Shown here piece after piece: positions 35,280 to 42,517 of a stretch of 64,000 nucleotides of DNA (positions are counted from its first letter, which is position 1; every line of letters starts with the position of its first letter). Made by a program: the position numbers and the translations under genes. Location: contig NZ_FXYX01000006.1 of assembly GCF_900169265.1 (NCBI RefSeq), forward strand, positions 62,001 to 126,000, given 5' to 3'. This DNA is from Brevibacterium iodinum ATCC 49514 (GTDB lineage: Bacteria; Actinomycetota; Actinomycetes; Actinomycetales; Brevibacteriaceae). The notes below the pieces were generated by a model, which saw only the letters and a program-made list of their open reading frames with translations, made no database searches and was not told where the DNA came from.

Positions 35280-35942
35280 TCAGCGCAAGGTGGCGCGGAC
35301 GGTCTTGTCGAACTCGCGGACGTGCTCGGCGGCGCGGGCGGCCACGGTCTGTTCGTCCCCGTCGAGGATCGCCTCGAGCAGATCGATGTGCTCGCGGATG
35401 TGAGTGACGAGATCCGGGATCCCCGGGATGACGAGGCACCAGATGCGGGTGGCCAGATCATCGAGGCGGATGAGGGTCTCCGATAGGTGCGGATTGTCCA
35501 CCGAGCTGTAGATGAGGCGGTGGACGTCGAGATCGCGTTCCATGAGGGTCCGCTGCTCGTCGGTCGCCTCGAGTGCCTTGAGACCGGCGATCGCGGCTGT
35601 GAAATCCGCGCGACGCTCCGGCGTGAGGTTGCGAGCCGCGCGCCTGGCGGCGATGGGCTCGAGGGCCTCCCGCATCTCGGAGATCGCCGACAGATCGGTG
35701 AGGTCGACGTTGGTGGCGAAGGTGCCGCGCCGCGGATAGGACACCACGAGGTGATCGCGCTCGAGTCGCTTGAGGGCCTCGCGGATCGGCGTGCGGCCGA
35801 CCTCGAGCTCGGCACTGAGGGCCGCCTCATTGATCGGATCGCCCGGAGCGATGTCGAGCATGATGAGACGGTGGCGGAGGATCTCATAGGCATGATTCGC
35901 CAAGGACGTCGTCGGTGACGTCGCGTCGGCGGATGTGCTCAT
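35280..35942 (-). CDS. GntR family regulator with FCD domain
   Basis: 220 residues. HTH region INEAALSAELEVGRTPIREALKRLERDHLV with wing YPRRGTFAT, then FCD ligand domain with metal-binding pattern (MERDLDVHRLIYSSVDNPHLSETL). Divergent from the glyA-like fragment. The 136-base gap (35943-36078) holds AT-rich motifs ATGTATTGCAT and TGATATATTAG, plausible operator and promoter, so it probably controlled that gene. Confidence 0.85.
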   Translation of the reverse strand: MSTSADATSPTTSLANHAYEILRHRLIMLDIAPGDPINEAALSAELEVGRTPIREALKRLERDHLVVSYPRRGTFATNVDLTDLSAISEMREALEPIAARRAARNLTPERRADFTAAIAGLKALEATDEQRTLMERDLDVHRLIYSSVDNPHLSETLIRLDDLATRIWCLVIPGIPDLVTHIREHIDLLEAILDGDEQTVAARAAEHVREFDKTVRATLR

Positions 35943-36078
35943 GAGAAGACCCCTCGTAATCTCTGCGGCAAATGTATTGCATCGGCTGGAATTCTCTGCC
36001 TACACTACAGGAACGCATCTGATATATTAGTTGCCGATCAGCTGGGAAGGGCCGATCGCGACAGGTCGAAGGAGATCC

Positions 36079-36231
36079 ATGACAGAGCAACTCGCCAATC
36101 CCGCCGAAGCCGGCACGGCCAGTGCCCCGGCAGGCGCTTCCGCTGGGACCTTCCCCAGCCGCGAACCCGTCGAGCTGAGCACCTCGATCGTCGAACTCGA
36201 TCCGCAGATCGCCGGATTCATCGACGCCGAG
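36079..36231 (+). pseudogene. glyA: Serine hydroxymethyltransferase-like gene, 5' fragment only
   Basis: ATG with AAGGAGAT upstream, then about 51 residues: an Ala-rich head and STSIVELDPQIAGFIDAE, resembling the SHMT N-terminus (..LAELDPEIA..). At about 36231 the sequence becomes the antisense of a thymidylate-synthase-like gene, so everything downstream, including the PLP lysine, is lost. In intact sarcosine/creatine gene sets SHMT follows from glycine to serine, matching this neighbourhood. The identification rests on a short segment. Confidence 0.55.
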
Positions 36232-36866
36232 CCGACGTTGTGGATGTACACACCCGGGGTCAGGCCCAGCATCGAGGCGAGAAATTCTTGGATGAACGTG
36301 AAGGAGAACGTGTCGTTGAGCAGTCCCATGTACGCGTCGTTGGCGCGCATGAACGCGACCATGTGCAGACGGTCCTCACGGCGCAACAGCTGGAGAGCCA
36401 GCGTGCAGGAGACGTCGATGTTGCGGCGGTAGATGTCTTCGGAGTCGTCGAAGATCTGCAGAACGGCACGCTTGCTCGCAGGGTCATCCTCGCGGAGGAT
36501 GTTCACGATTCGTTCGATCGCAGTCTCGTCGCCGACGTGTCTGAGCAGTTTGGGACCATACCCGGTGCCCGGCAGGCTGAGGCCGTCGGGACTGTACCGG
36601 CTCATCGAGGGTGCGTAGGTGCGGATGAAGTCGAGGTCGTTCTTCCCTGAGAGGTACCACAGTGCTTCGGCGTAGTTGAAGATGATGTTCTGCCGACGAG
36701 ACCTGGCCAAGCAGTACCGCCGGGCCGGGTTGGTCAGGCGTGCGGTGTAGCCGATGATTTCGCGTTCGTCCTGCCCGCGGGGACTGTTCTGGTATTCGAA
36801 CCCGGTGTAGACCTGTCGCAGGGAATCCAGGTAGAGCGTGTGGAGGTCGGGATACTCAGGCTTCAC
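36232..36866 (-). pseudogene. Thymidylate-synthase-family nucleotide hydroxymethylase, 3'-truncated
   Basis: 211 genuine residues from a GTG start that overlaps the upstream gene by 11 bases (GGAG seven bases before it). TS-fold landmarks: NPARRYCLARSRRQN, FNYAEALWYLSG, catalytic Cys in DVSCTLALQLL, FMRANDAYMGL and a truncated IHNVGSA that should continue to the substrate-binding H.Y motif. There the sequence runs into the antisense of the glyA-like fragment. Residue choices (MRANDAYMG rather than RS.D..LG) are unlike housekeeping ThyA and more like CMP-type hydroxymethylases such as MilA. Fourth gene of the riboswitch operon. Confidence 0.65.
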
Positions 36867-37326
36867 TGACGGCTCCTGCCTGCGCGTGCTCGATCGCGGT
36901 GAGGATGCGTGGTCCGGTGGGCTGCTCGGGATCGATGGTGATCATCTGGACGTCGGCGACCGCTGAGAGGCCTCGGACGAGGAACGCGTACTCGGCTCCC
37001 TCGTCGAGGAGTAAGACGATGGGTTTGTTCCAGGCGGAGGCCCACCCGATCTCGATGTGCGTGCCCGGGGATGCCGGTGCGCCGGGGAACGCGACGAAGA
37101 CGTCGCAGGCGGCGATCTCCGTGTAGTCGATGCGTGTGCATTCGCTGGGTTCCATGAACTCACGGCCCCAGTGCTCTCTGCGGTGGGCGCAGTGCACATC
37201 CCACCCCTGGGTTTCGAAGAAGTCGATGATCGAGGTGTACTTGTCGATCGCGGCGTCGCCCATCACATGGGTGTCGGCGTCGACGAGAGCTTTGAACGGG
37301 CCGGCGAGAAACATCTTTCGCGTCAT
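36856..37326 (-). CDS. Nucleoside 2-deoxyribosyltransferase-like N-glycosidase
   Basis: 156 residues from the ATG with AGGAG 8 bases upstream (longer ATG at 37344 possible). FLAGPF at the start, ACDVFVAFPGAPASPGTH and the catalytic Glu in HIEIGWASAW are the NDT-fold signature. The family includes MilB, which removes ribose phosphate from hydroxymethyl-CMP. Its overlap with a TS-like gene is the same pairing as in mildiomycin and bacimethrin pathways, so I infer hydrolysis of a 5-hydroxymethylpyrimidine nucleotide. 72 bases separate it from thiD. Confidence 0.7.
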   Translation of the reverse strand: MTRKMFLAGPFKALVDADTHVMGDAAIDKYTSIIDFFETQGWDVHCAHRREHWGREFMEPSECTRIDYTEIAACDVFVAFPGAPASPGTHIEIGWASAWNKPIVLLLDEGAEYAFLVRGLSAVADVQMITIDPEQPTGPRILTAIEHAQAGAVSEA

Positions 37327-37398
37327 CGTCACGGCTCCTTTCATGAGTCGAAGTGGTTAGCTCTACCGATCGGAACGAGGAGGGGCTGTTCTGCATCC

Positions 37399-38208
37399 CT
37401 ACCCGCGCGGCCAGAGCTGGTGGAAGTGATGCAGGGGACCGTGACCTTGGCCGACGTCGAGGCGGTCGCTGGCAACGAGAGCGCCGTGCAGGTAGGTCTT
37501 CGCCCGTTCAACGCTTTCGGGCACGGTGTGGTCAGGCAGCAGTGCGGTGATCGCCGAGGACAAGGTGCAGCCGGTGCCGTGGTCGTTGAGGGTTTCGATC
37601 CTGGGAGAGGTGTAGGTGGAGATCCCGTCGGGGCCGGCGAGGTAGTCGACACTGACCGTCTCGTTCGTGAGATGCCCGCCTTTGAGTAGCGCCCACTGAC
37701 AGCCAAGGCCACGCAGCCCGGTGGCCTGGTCCTCCATCTGCCCCAAGCGGGTGACATCTGTGGTGTCGAGGAGCACGGCGGCTTCGGGAAGGTTCGGGGT
37801 GATGATCGTGGCCAGTGGCACGAGCGTGTCTCGGATGGCTGCGACCGCATCGTCGTCCAACAGCCTGTCGCCGCTCTTGGCGACCATCACCGGATCAAGG
37901 ACCACGGTCTCGGCTTCGTGGTATTGCAGGCGCTCGGCGATGACCTCGGCGATCGCGGCGTTGGCGACCATACCGATCTTTACCGCGTCGACGCGCACAT
38001 CGTCGAACACTGCATCGATCTGCTCACCGACGAAAGAGGGATCAAGGGGCATGAACGAGCGCACACCGCGCGTGTTCTGTGCCACGACCGCGGTGATCGC
38101 GGCCATACCGTAGCTGCCCCTCGCTGAGAAGGCTTTGAGATCGGCGTGGATGCCCGCCCCGCCAGTGGGGTCGGTGCCTGCGATGGATAGGACGTTCTTG
38201 ATCGTCAT
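37399..38208 (-). CDS. thiD: Hydroxymethylpyrimidine/phosphomethylpyrimidine kinase
   Basis: 269 residues. NVLSIAGTDPTGGAGIHADLKAF, the substrate-region TAVVAQNTRGV, DAVKIGMV, VVLDPVMVAKSG, ITPNLPEA and the anion-hole/catalytic NDHGTGCTLSSA are all canonical. Phosphorylates HMP to HMP-P and HMP-PP for thiamin assembly; the enzyme also accepts analogues such as bacimethrin. ATGA overlap with the NUDIX gene. It lies in an operon under a TPP riboswitch, without thiC, thiE or thiM here. Confidence 0.9.
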   Translation of the reverse strand: MTIKNVLSIAGTDPTGGAGIHADLKAFSARGSYGMAAITAVVAQNTRGVRSFMPLDPSFVGEQIDAVFDDVRVDAVKIGMVANAAIAEVIAERLQYHEAETVVLDPVMVAKSGDRLLDDDAVAAIRDTLVPLATIITPNLPEAAVLLDTTDVTRLGQMEDQATGLRGLGCQWALLKGGHLTNETVSVDYLAGPDGISTYTSPRIETLNDHGTGCTLSSAITALLPDHTVPESVERAKTYLHGALVASDRLDVGQGHGPLHHFHQLWPRG

Positions 38209-38678
38209 GCGTGCACTTCCTTCTGCTGCTGTGTGGCGGCGTAGCGGGCGACCTCGGCGACATCCTTGCTCAGAGTCAGGCGGGCCTCGTCGACCTCGTC
38301 GAGGGGGAACCAGCGTGCTTCGAGGGCGTCGTCGCCAGCGTGGGGTTGCCCCGAGCGCCACTGGCAGAGCACGGCGATAAGCACGTAGTGACTGTCCAAC
38401 CGTCCAGTCTCGTCTCGGCTGAACGCGTCAACGGAAGTCAAAACACCGGTCGCCTGACCGATGATGCTGGTTTCTTCACCGAGTTCGCGTTCGGCGGCTT
38501 TGGTGATCGTTTCTCCGAATTCGATCTTCCCGCCCGGGAATCCCCAGAATCCTGCATCAGGAGGGTTCGCGCGACGCACCAAGAGGACATGGTCATCTTT
38601 GATGAGGACGGAAATGACCGCGACCCTCGGGCGCACCTCGACTGAGGACGTCGCGGGGCCGACAACAGAATGGGACAC
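38205..38678 (-). CDS. NUDIX hydrolase
   Basis: 157 residues from a GTG with AGGAGG five bases upstream. NUDIX box from GGKIEFGETITKAAERELGE through the following ET (residues ~50-72), preceded by PDAGFWGFP. Probably hydrolyses a nucleotide or pyrimidine/thiamin pyrophosphate. As first gene of a TPP-controlled operon, it could clear HMP-PP or a toxic thiamin-analogue pyrophosphate (inference from known thiamin-linked NUDIX enzymes). Confidence 0.85.
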   Translation of the reverse strand: MSHSVVGPATSSVEVRPRVAVISVLIKDDHVLLVRRANPPDAGFWGFPGGKIEFGETITKAAERELGEETSIIGQATGVLTSVDAFSRDETGRLDSHYVLIAVLCQWRSGQPHAGDDALEARWFPLDEVDEARLTLSKDVAEVARYAATQQQKEVHA

Positions 38679-38729
38679 TGTAACCTCCTAATGGGGAGGC
38701 CAGCGAAGGAAAGAAGCCCTGCTAGACCA

Positions 38730-38826
38730 GTCCCTTCGCCGGCATGATCCGGATCAGGTTCTAGGGTCACCACGCTGACAACGTCCAGTGGTATCTCAGC
38801 CCCTTGACGGGACACCCCTCGGTGCA
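38730..38826 (-). promoter_or_regulatory. TPP (THI-box) riboswitch
   Basis: Read on the minus strand: GAGGGGTG at the 5' end, GGCTGAGA (CTGAGA at 38799-38794), ACCC, GAACCTGATC (38761-38752), then GGATCATGCCGGCGAAGGGA closing the P1 stem. All conserved TPP-aptamer blocks are in order. Its 3' end is about 40 bases from the AGGAGG of the NUDIX gene. No clear terminator with T-tract follows, so control is probably at translation. Thiamin pyrophosphate should shut off the four-gene operon. Confidence 0.92.
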
Positions 38827-39034
38827 ACCCGAATCTACCAGAATGCCGTCACAGATACACCCTGCGCGGATTGCCCGCTGCGGGATGCTGGTGTTGGGAT
38901 CGGCTGCGCACCTATCCAGTGCTGCGACTGTGCCCGATGGAGCAAGTGCCCGTCTCACGGGTGGAGTCACTGGTCGGTGTCGGCCTTGGACGGTAGAATG
39001 GAAGGTGTCGGGCGAGCATGAAGGAGGACAGGTC

Positions 39035-39238
39035 ATGGCGACGACGAAGGCCCTGGAACAGGCCGAGATCGACCGGCTCGAAGCGCAGGTCACTGCGAGC
39101 CAGCGGATGGCTAGCGAAGAGGAGACTGACGCCGACCGTGCCCTGGGCCGCAAGGTGCTCACTGGAGAGATGTCCGCCGATGACGCCATCGCCGTCCGGC
39201 TGGCGCAGATCGACGCGAAGCACGGCATCACCCGGTAA
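39035..39238 (+). CDS. VbhA-like antitoxin
   Basis: 67 residues, ATG with AAGGAGG eight bases upstream. Helical: EIDRLEAQVTASQRMASEEE, then ADRALGRKVLTGEMSADDAI and a short tail DAKHGITR. The RALGRKVLTGEMSADDAI part fits the VbhA-type Fic antitoxins, which block the Fic active site with an inhibitory helix. The next gene is the start of a Fic protein, supporting the call. The canonical inhibitory motif (S/T)xxxE(G/N) is not obvious. Confidence 0.6.
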   Translation: MATTKALEQAEIDRLEAQVTASQRMASEEETDADRALGRKVLTGEMSADDAIAVRLAQIDAKHGITR

Positions 39239-39277
39239 CACGCCGCGGGCCAATGTCTCGGGCGGGGGTGGACGGTG

Positions 39278-39385
39278 ATGCCGGATCATTACACGTATCC
39301 CGGCACCGAGGTGCTCGTCAACATCCCCGGCTACACCGACCCGGCGGCGTGGAAGGAAGCCGAGACCGCCCACGGCGCGAGATAG
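39278..39385 (+). pseudogene. Fic toxin, N-terminal fragment
   Basis: 35 codons: HYTYPGTEVLVNIPGYTDPA and WKEAETAHGAR, then TAG. The first part is the characteristic opening of VbhT/Fic adenylyltransferases (Y.YPGT.VLVN..G..D). The HPFx(D/E)GN(G/K)R active site is absent. The ~195 bases after it (39386-39581) contain ALDHELRAALQRRAHRLD in one frame but no recognisable gene. So the toxin is destroyed while the antitoxin gene stays intact. Confidence 0.65.
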
Positions 39386-39581
39386 GTGCCCTGGATCACG
39401 AGCTGCGAGCGGCGTTGCAGCGGCGAGCACACCGCCTCGACCCCGACCCGCCGTTCGGTCCACCAGACCAGGGGCGGGGGCCACATGACCGAGGACTCGG
39501 ACTATGAACACTCAACGTACCGCCACAGGCGAGCGGAACGAGAGCAGCGTGCGGGCGGCCCAGTCACGTCCGGGCGAGGAG

Positions 39582-40098
39582 AACGGGTCCGCAAAATGGG
39601 CGGACCCGTTGATCACGACGCAGGCCAACCTCTCAGGGCGAAACCCCTGGCACGGTGGGAGGAAATTTCCTCCCACCGTGCCAGGGGGACGCCCACGGTG
39701 CCGCCACTGTGGCGGCACCGTACGCCTCGCGCGGGCAGGCCATGGTGGTGCCGAATCGGCACCACCATGCCATCCGCAGGTGCGAACCGTGCAGGGGCAA
39801 CGGGGCCGGAAAATTTCCGGAGCCGTTCACCGGCCCCCGGCGCGGGCACGGTCCTGCAAAATTTGCGGGACCGTTGGCTTGGGCACGGGGGTGGAAAATT
39901 TTCACCCCCGTGGGCTCGAGCCGACCGTGGTGCCACCGTGGCACCACCGTCAAGAACGAGGGCAGGTCGACGGTGGTGGCAAATTGCCACAACCGTGCTG
40001 CCGGAGATGACGACAGCGGGCTGACGGTGGTGCACAATTTTCACCACCGTGACGTTCCGCTGGTGACTGCTCCGGGGGCGCCGAATCGGCACCCCCGT
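39582..40098. repeat. Array of eleven short palindromes with covarying arms
   Basis: Eleven palindromes of 27 bases (one 28) occur in 517 bases, first bases at 39583, 39652, 39695, 39742, 39800, 39848, 39885, 39924, 39970, 40024 and 40072. Centres are 37-70 bases apart. Most begin ACGG and end CCGT and have a single central base, usually A in an A/T-rich tip. Inner arms differ from copy to copy but remain complementary, e.g. ATGGTGGTGCCGA/TCGGCACCACCAT, ACGGTCCTGCAAA/TTTGCGGGACCGT, ACGGTGCCGCCAC/GTGGCGGCACCGT. The 39652 copy extends to a perfect 44-bp palindrome (39644-39687). It lies between the Fic remnant and the serine recombinase. A weaker stem (CCCCG-TTTT-CGGGG) follows at 40105-40118. 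Frames running through it look like by-products of the repeats, not genes. Confidence 0.9.
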
Positions 40099-40234
40099 GC
40101 CCGACCCCGTTTTCGGGGCCTCCAAGGGCACGACAGCACTGACCATCCACATATAGTAGCTCGCTCCTGCGCGGATGGCTAGATGCAGTGATTGCTGTTT
40201 TTGAACCTCGGGTGTATAGGCGTACCTGTCGGGT

Positions 40235-40435
40235 ATGAACAGTATCCCGACACCCCAGACCCATACGCCCACCACGACGACGAGGCCGCGCCTGGCGATC
40301 GACGACGAGGCCCTGACCGACACCGACCGGGAGACGATCCGGCAGGCCGCGAAGACCACAGCCTCCCGGTTCCCGCCCATGAGTGCCGAGCAGGCCGAGC
40401 TGATCCGCCACCAACTCCGCGGCGACGCCACCTGA
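40235..40435 (+). CDS. Small protein convergent with the recombinase
   Basis: 66 residues: a Thr/Pro-rich head (PTPQTHTPTTTTRPR), then two short helices (LTDTDRETIRQAAKTTASRF, MSAEQAELIRHQLRG). The C-terminal pattern is seen in many small actinobacterial mobile-element proteins of unknown role. No clear Shine-Dalgarno; GTGTATAGGC upstream (40210) may be a promoter, suggesting little or no leader. The 130 bases before it have an inverted repeat CCATCC/GGATGG (40143/40173). Confidence 0.5.
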   Translation: MNSIPTPQTHTPTTTTRPRLAIDDEALTDTDRETIRQAAKTTASRFPPMSAEQAELIRHQLRGDAT

Positions 40436-40479
40436 CCCACCCGGCATCCTGACCGTCTCGGCATCGAGCCCCACGTCCT

Positions 40480-42057
40480 TTAGAGTGCGCGGGGCTCGAT
40501 GAGTACCCGCTCGGGCTCGAAGGCGTTCTGGCCCCGGTTCTGAGTCTGCTGGATGCGGACGTTGAACGTGGCCTTGATGATCTTCCTCCGCTCCAACAGT
40601 GGCAGGCCCGCCCACGCGGCAGGCACATCCTCGGCGGTGACCAGGGCACGCACCCGCTCGTCGTTCACCGGGGGGATGAGCGCCTGCTCGGCCTCGGCGA
40701 TCTGGGGCCGCAACGCGGCTTCCAGCTTCGTGAGCGTGTCGAGGTTCAGACTCCCGGCCGCGTACTGGGCGATGACCTCGTCCAGGCGGGCCTGCAACGC
40801 CGCCCGCTTCTGCTCGGCAGCCTCGGCAACCTTGAGCCAGTCGCCGTCGTCGTCGCCGGTGAGCCAGGCGAGGTTGGTCGGGTTCTGGAACCACTCCAGC
40901 ACGACCTGCTCGACATAGGCGTCCAGGCCCGGCTGGGAGATCATCGTCTTATAGCACCCCCGGAACTGGCACTGGTACTTCACCGCCGGAGTCCTCTCCT
41001 TCTTCCGCATCGTGGCCCGCTTCAAAGGGCGGCCGCAGTAGTGGCAGCGGGCGATGTGGACCATGAGCGTCTTCGCGGCCATCCCGCCACCGCCCTTGAC
41101 GAGACGTCCGGGATCGGCGAACAGGCGCTGGATCTTCTGGAAGTCCTCCCACTCGATCAACGCCTCCCACTGCGCCTGGCCGATGACCTCACCGCGGTAG
41201 ACGCGCTTGCCGGCGATGGTGGGGTTCTGGAGCACCTGGCGGACGGTGTAGGTATCCCAGCCGCGGGGACTCTCGGCCCACGGCTTCTTCGGTGTCGGCT
41301 CCCCAGCATCCTGCAACCGCATCGCTATCGAGTACATGGACTTACCAGCCAGCACATCACGGGCGGCATCGCGGACGATCTGCCCGGTGTGGGGGTCGGG
41401 TTCCTGACGCAGCAGGACACCGGTGTGCTGGTCGTAGACCCGCCGGTATCCGTACGGGAGGCGACCGTGGGGGCGGCCCTTGTCCGCGTTGAGCTTGACT
41501 GTGCGCAACTGCCGCTCGCGCATCGTGTTCGCGTCCGCTTCGGCGCGGAGGAACTCGAAGCCCATCATGAACGTGTCATCGGAGCGGGAGAAGTCATACA
41601 CCCTGCCGTGGGTGAGGTAGAGGACCCCGGCGCGCTGGCAGGCCTTGCGCAGCTGCACGTAAACCTCCATATCGCGCCCGGCACGAGACGGCTCCCAAGA
41701 GGCAAAGCCGCCATACCTGCCGGACTCGATCAAGGCCATGGCCTCGTCGAAGCCCTCGCGTTCGCGCCTGCGCCACTGCGAGGCCGACCGGTCAGCATCG
41801 CGGACGATCGCCTCCGGGTACCATTCGATCGGCAGGCACCAGCCGACCATGTCAGTGAGCTGGTCATCGATCGAGCGCATCAGCTTGTGCCGGTCCTGTG
41901 AGGCCCGCCCATACAGGATCGAAGCGGTCCAGTCGTCCTCGGCCATCTCCCGGAGTCGCTCGACCGCGGTCCGCAACTCCGGCGTGAGCAGCGGTAGCTC
42001 CAAGAGCCTGTTCGTCGTGGTCGTGTTGGTGTTCGTTGTGGTGGTGTTCATGGACAT
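40480..42057 (-). CDS. Large serine recombinase (integrase)
   Basis: 525 residues. Catalytic domain: ASILYGRASQD with the nucleophile Ser, then WEPSRAGRDMEVY. Recombinase domain: GRPHGRLPYGYRRV, SPRGWDTYTVRQVLQNPTIAG. Zinc ribbon: RCHYCGRPLKR..YQCQFRGCY (four Cys). A coiled coil (EQKRAALQARLDEVIAQY) follows. Starts with a Thr/Asn-rich head (MNTTTTNTN). The ATG is only ~35 bases from the island's right edge, where an attachment site is expected for such integrases. Looks intact and may still be active. Confidence 0.88.
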   Translation of the reverse strand: MSMNTTTTNTNTTTTNRLLELPLLTPELRTAVERLREMAEDDWTASILYGRASQDRHKLMRSIDDQLTDMVGWCLPIEWYPEAIVRDADRSASQWRRREREGFDEAMALIESGRYGGFASWEPSRAGRDMEVYVQLRKACQRAGVLYLTHGRVYDFSRSDDTFMMGFEFLRAEADANTMRERQLRTVKLNADKGRPHGRLPYGYRRVYDQHTGVLLRQEPDPHTGQIVRDAARDVLAGKSMYSIAMRLQDAGEPTPKKPWAESPRGWDTYTVRQVLQNPTIAGKRVYRGEVIGQAQWEALIEWEDFQKIQRLFADPGRLVKGGGGMAAKTLMVHIARCHYCGRPLKRATMRKKERTPAVKYQCQFRGCYKTMISQPGLDAYVEQVVLEWFQNPTNLAWLTGDDDGDWLKVAEAAEQKRAALQARLDEVIAQYAAGSLNLDTLTKLEAALRPQIAEAEQALIPPVNDERVRALVTAEDVPAAWAGLPLLERRKIIKATFNVRIQQTQNRGQNAFEPERVLIEPRAL

Positions 42058-42090
42058 CAGGTGCGTCTGCCTTCCCTCTGCCCCTTGAAC

Positions 42091-42435
42091 TTGATCGACG
42101 AACCGACCACGGGCCTCGACGTGGCCGCCCGCGAACAGCTGCTCGAGACCATCGACGCCCTGTCGGTGCGCTCGCCCGAGCTGTCGACGCTGCTGGTCAC
42201 CCACCATCTCGAAGAGATCCCGGAGACCACCACGCATGCCGCGCTCATCTCTGACGGTCGGCTGACCGCCGCCGGTCCCATCGTCGAGGTGCTCACCTCC
42301 GAGCAGGTCTCGGCCGCCTTCGACCATCCGATCGAGGTGGGCTTCGCCGATCGCCGCTGGTCCGCACGTGCTGTTCGGGCCGGCGCGGCACCTCGGACGA
42401 CCGGTGCAGGGCGGATCGCTGTCGCGCTCGGCTGA
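42091..42435 (+). pseudogene. ABC transporter ATPase, C-terminal fragment
   Basis: LIDEPTTGLDVAAREQL (Walker B and D-loop), STLLVTHHLEEIPETTTHA (H-loop His) and a C-terminal tail. Walker A and the LSGGQ signature are missing because the gene is cut just before Walker B at the recombinase start. The family is the ModF/YlmA-like soluble ABC ATPases. It marks the right edge of the island. Confidence 0.75.
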
Positions 42436-42517
42436 CGAACTGCCTCCCTGCTGAGGATCGGCTGGGACGATCACCGCGCGCATTGCACGGCTGTGCACTC
42501 GCGCCTAGGCTTGAAGC

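Noticed and set aside
38788-39021. Cys-rich frame on the plus strand (CADCPLRDAGVGIGC.. CCDCARW)
   Set aside because: Its only ATG lies inside the TPP riboswitch region, there is no ribosome site, and it overlaps the operon's control region. Could be a gene remnant, but I cannot support it.
39504-40010. Long plus-strand frame through the palindrome array with CxxC-like pairs
   Set aside because: The CRHCGGTV/CKICGTVG pattern comes from the palindromes themselves; equally long frames exist in other frames and strands, which is what a GC-rich palindromic array produces.
39582-40098. CRISPR array or integron attC array
   Set aside because: No constant repeat with unique spacers, no cas or intI genes, and no 7-bp attC core boxes; the units are palindromes with variable arms.
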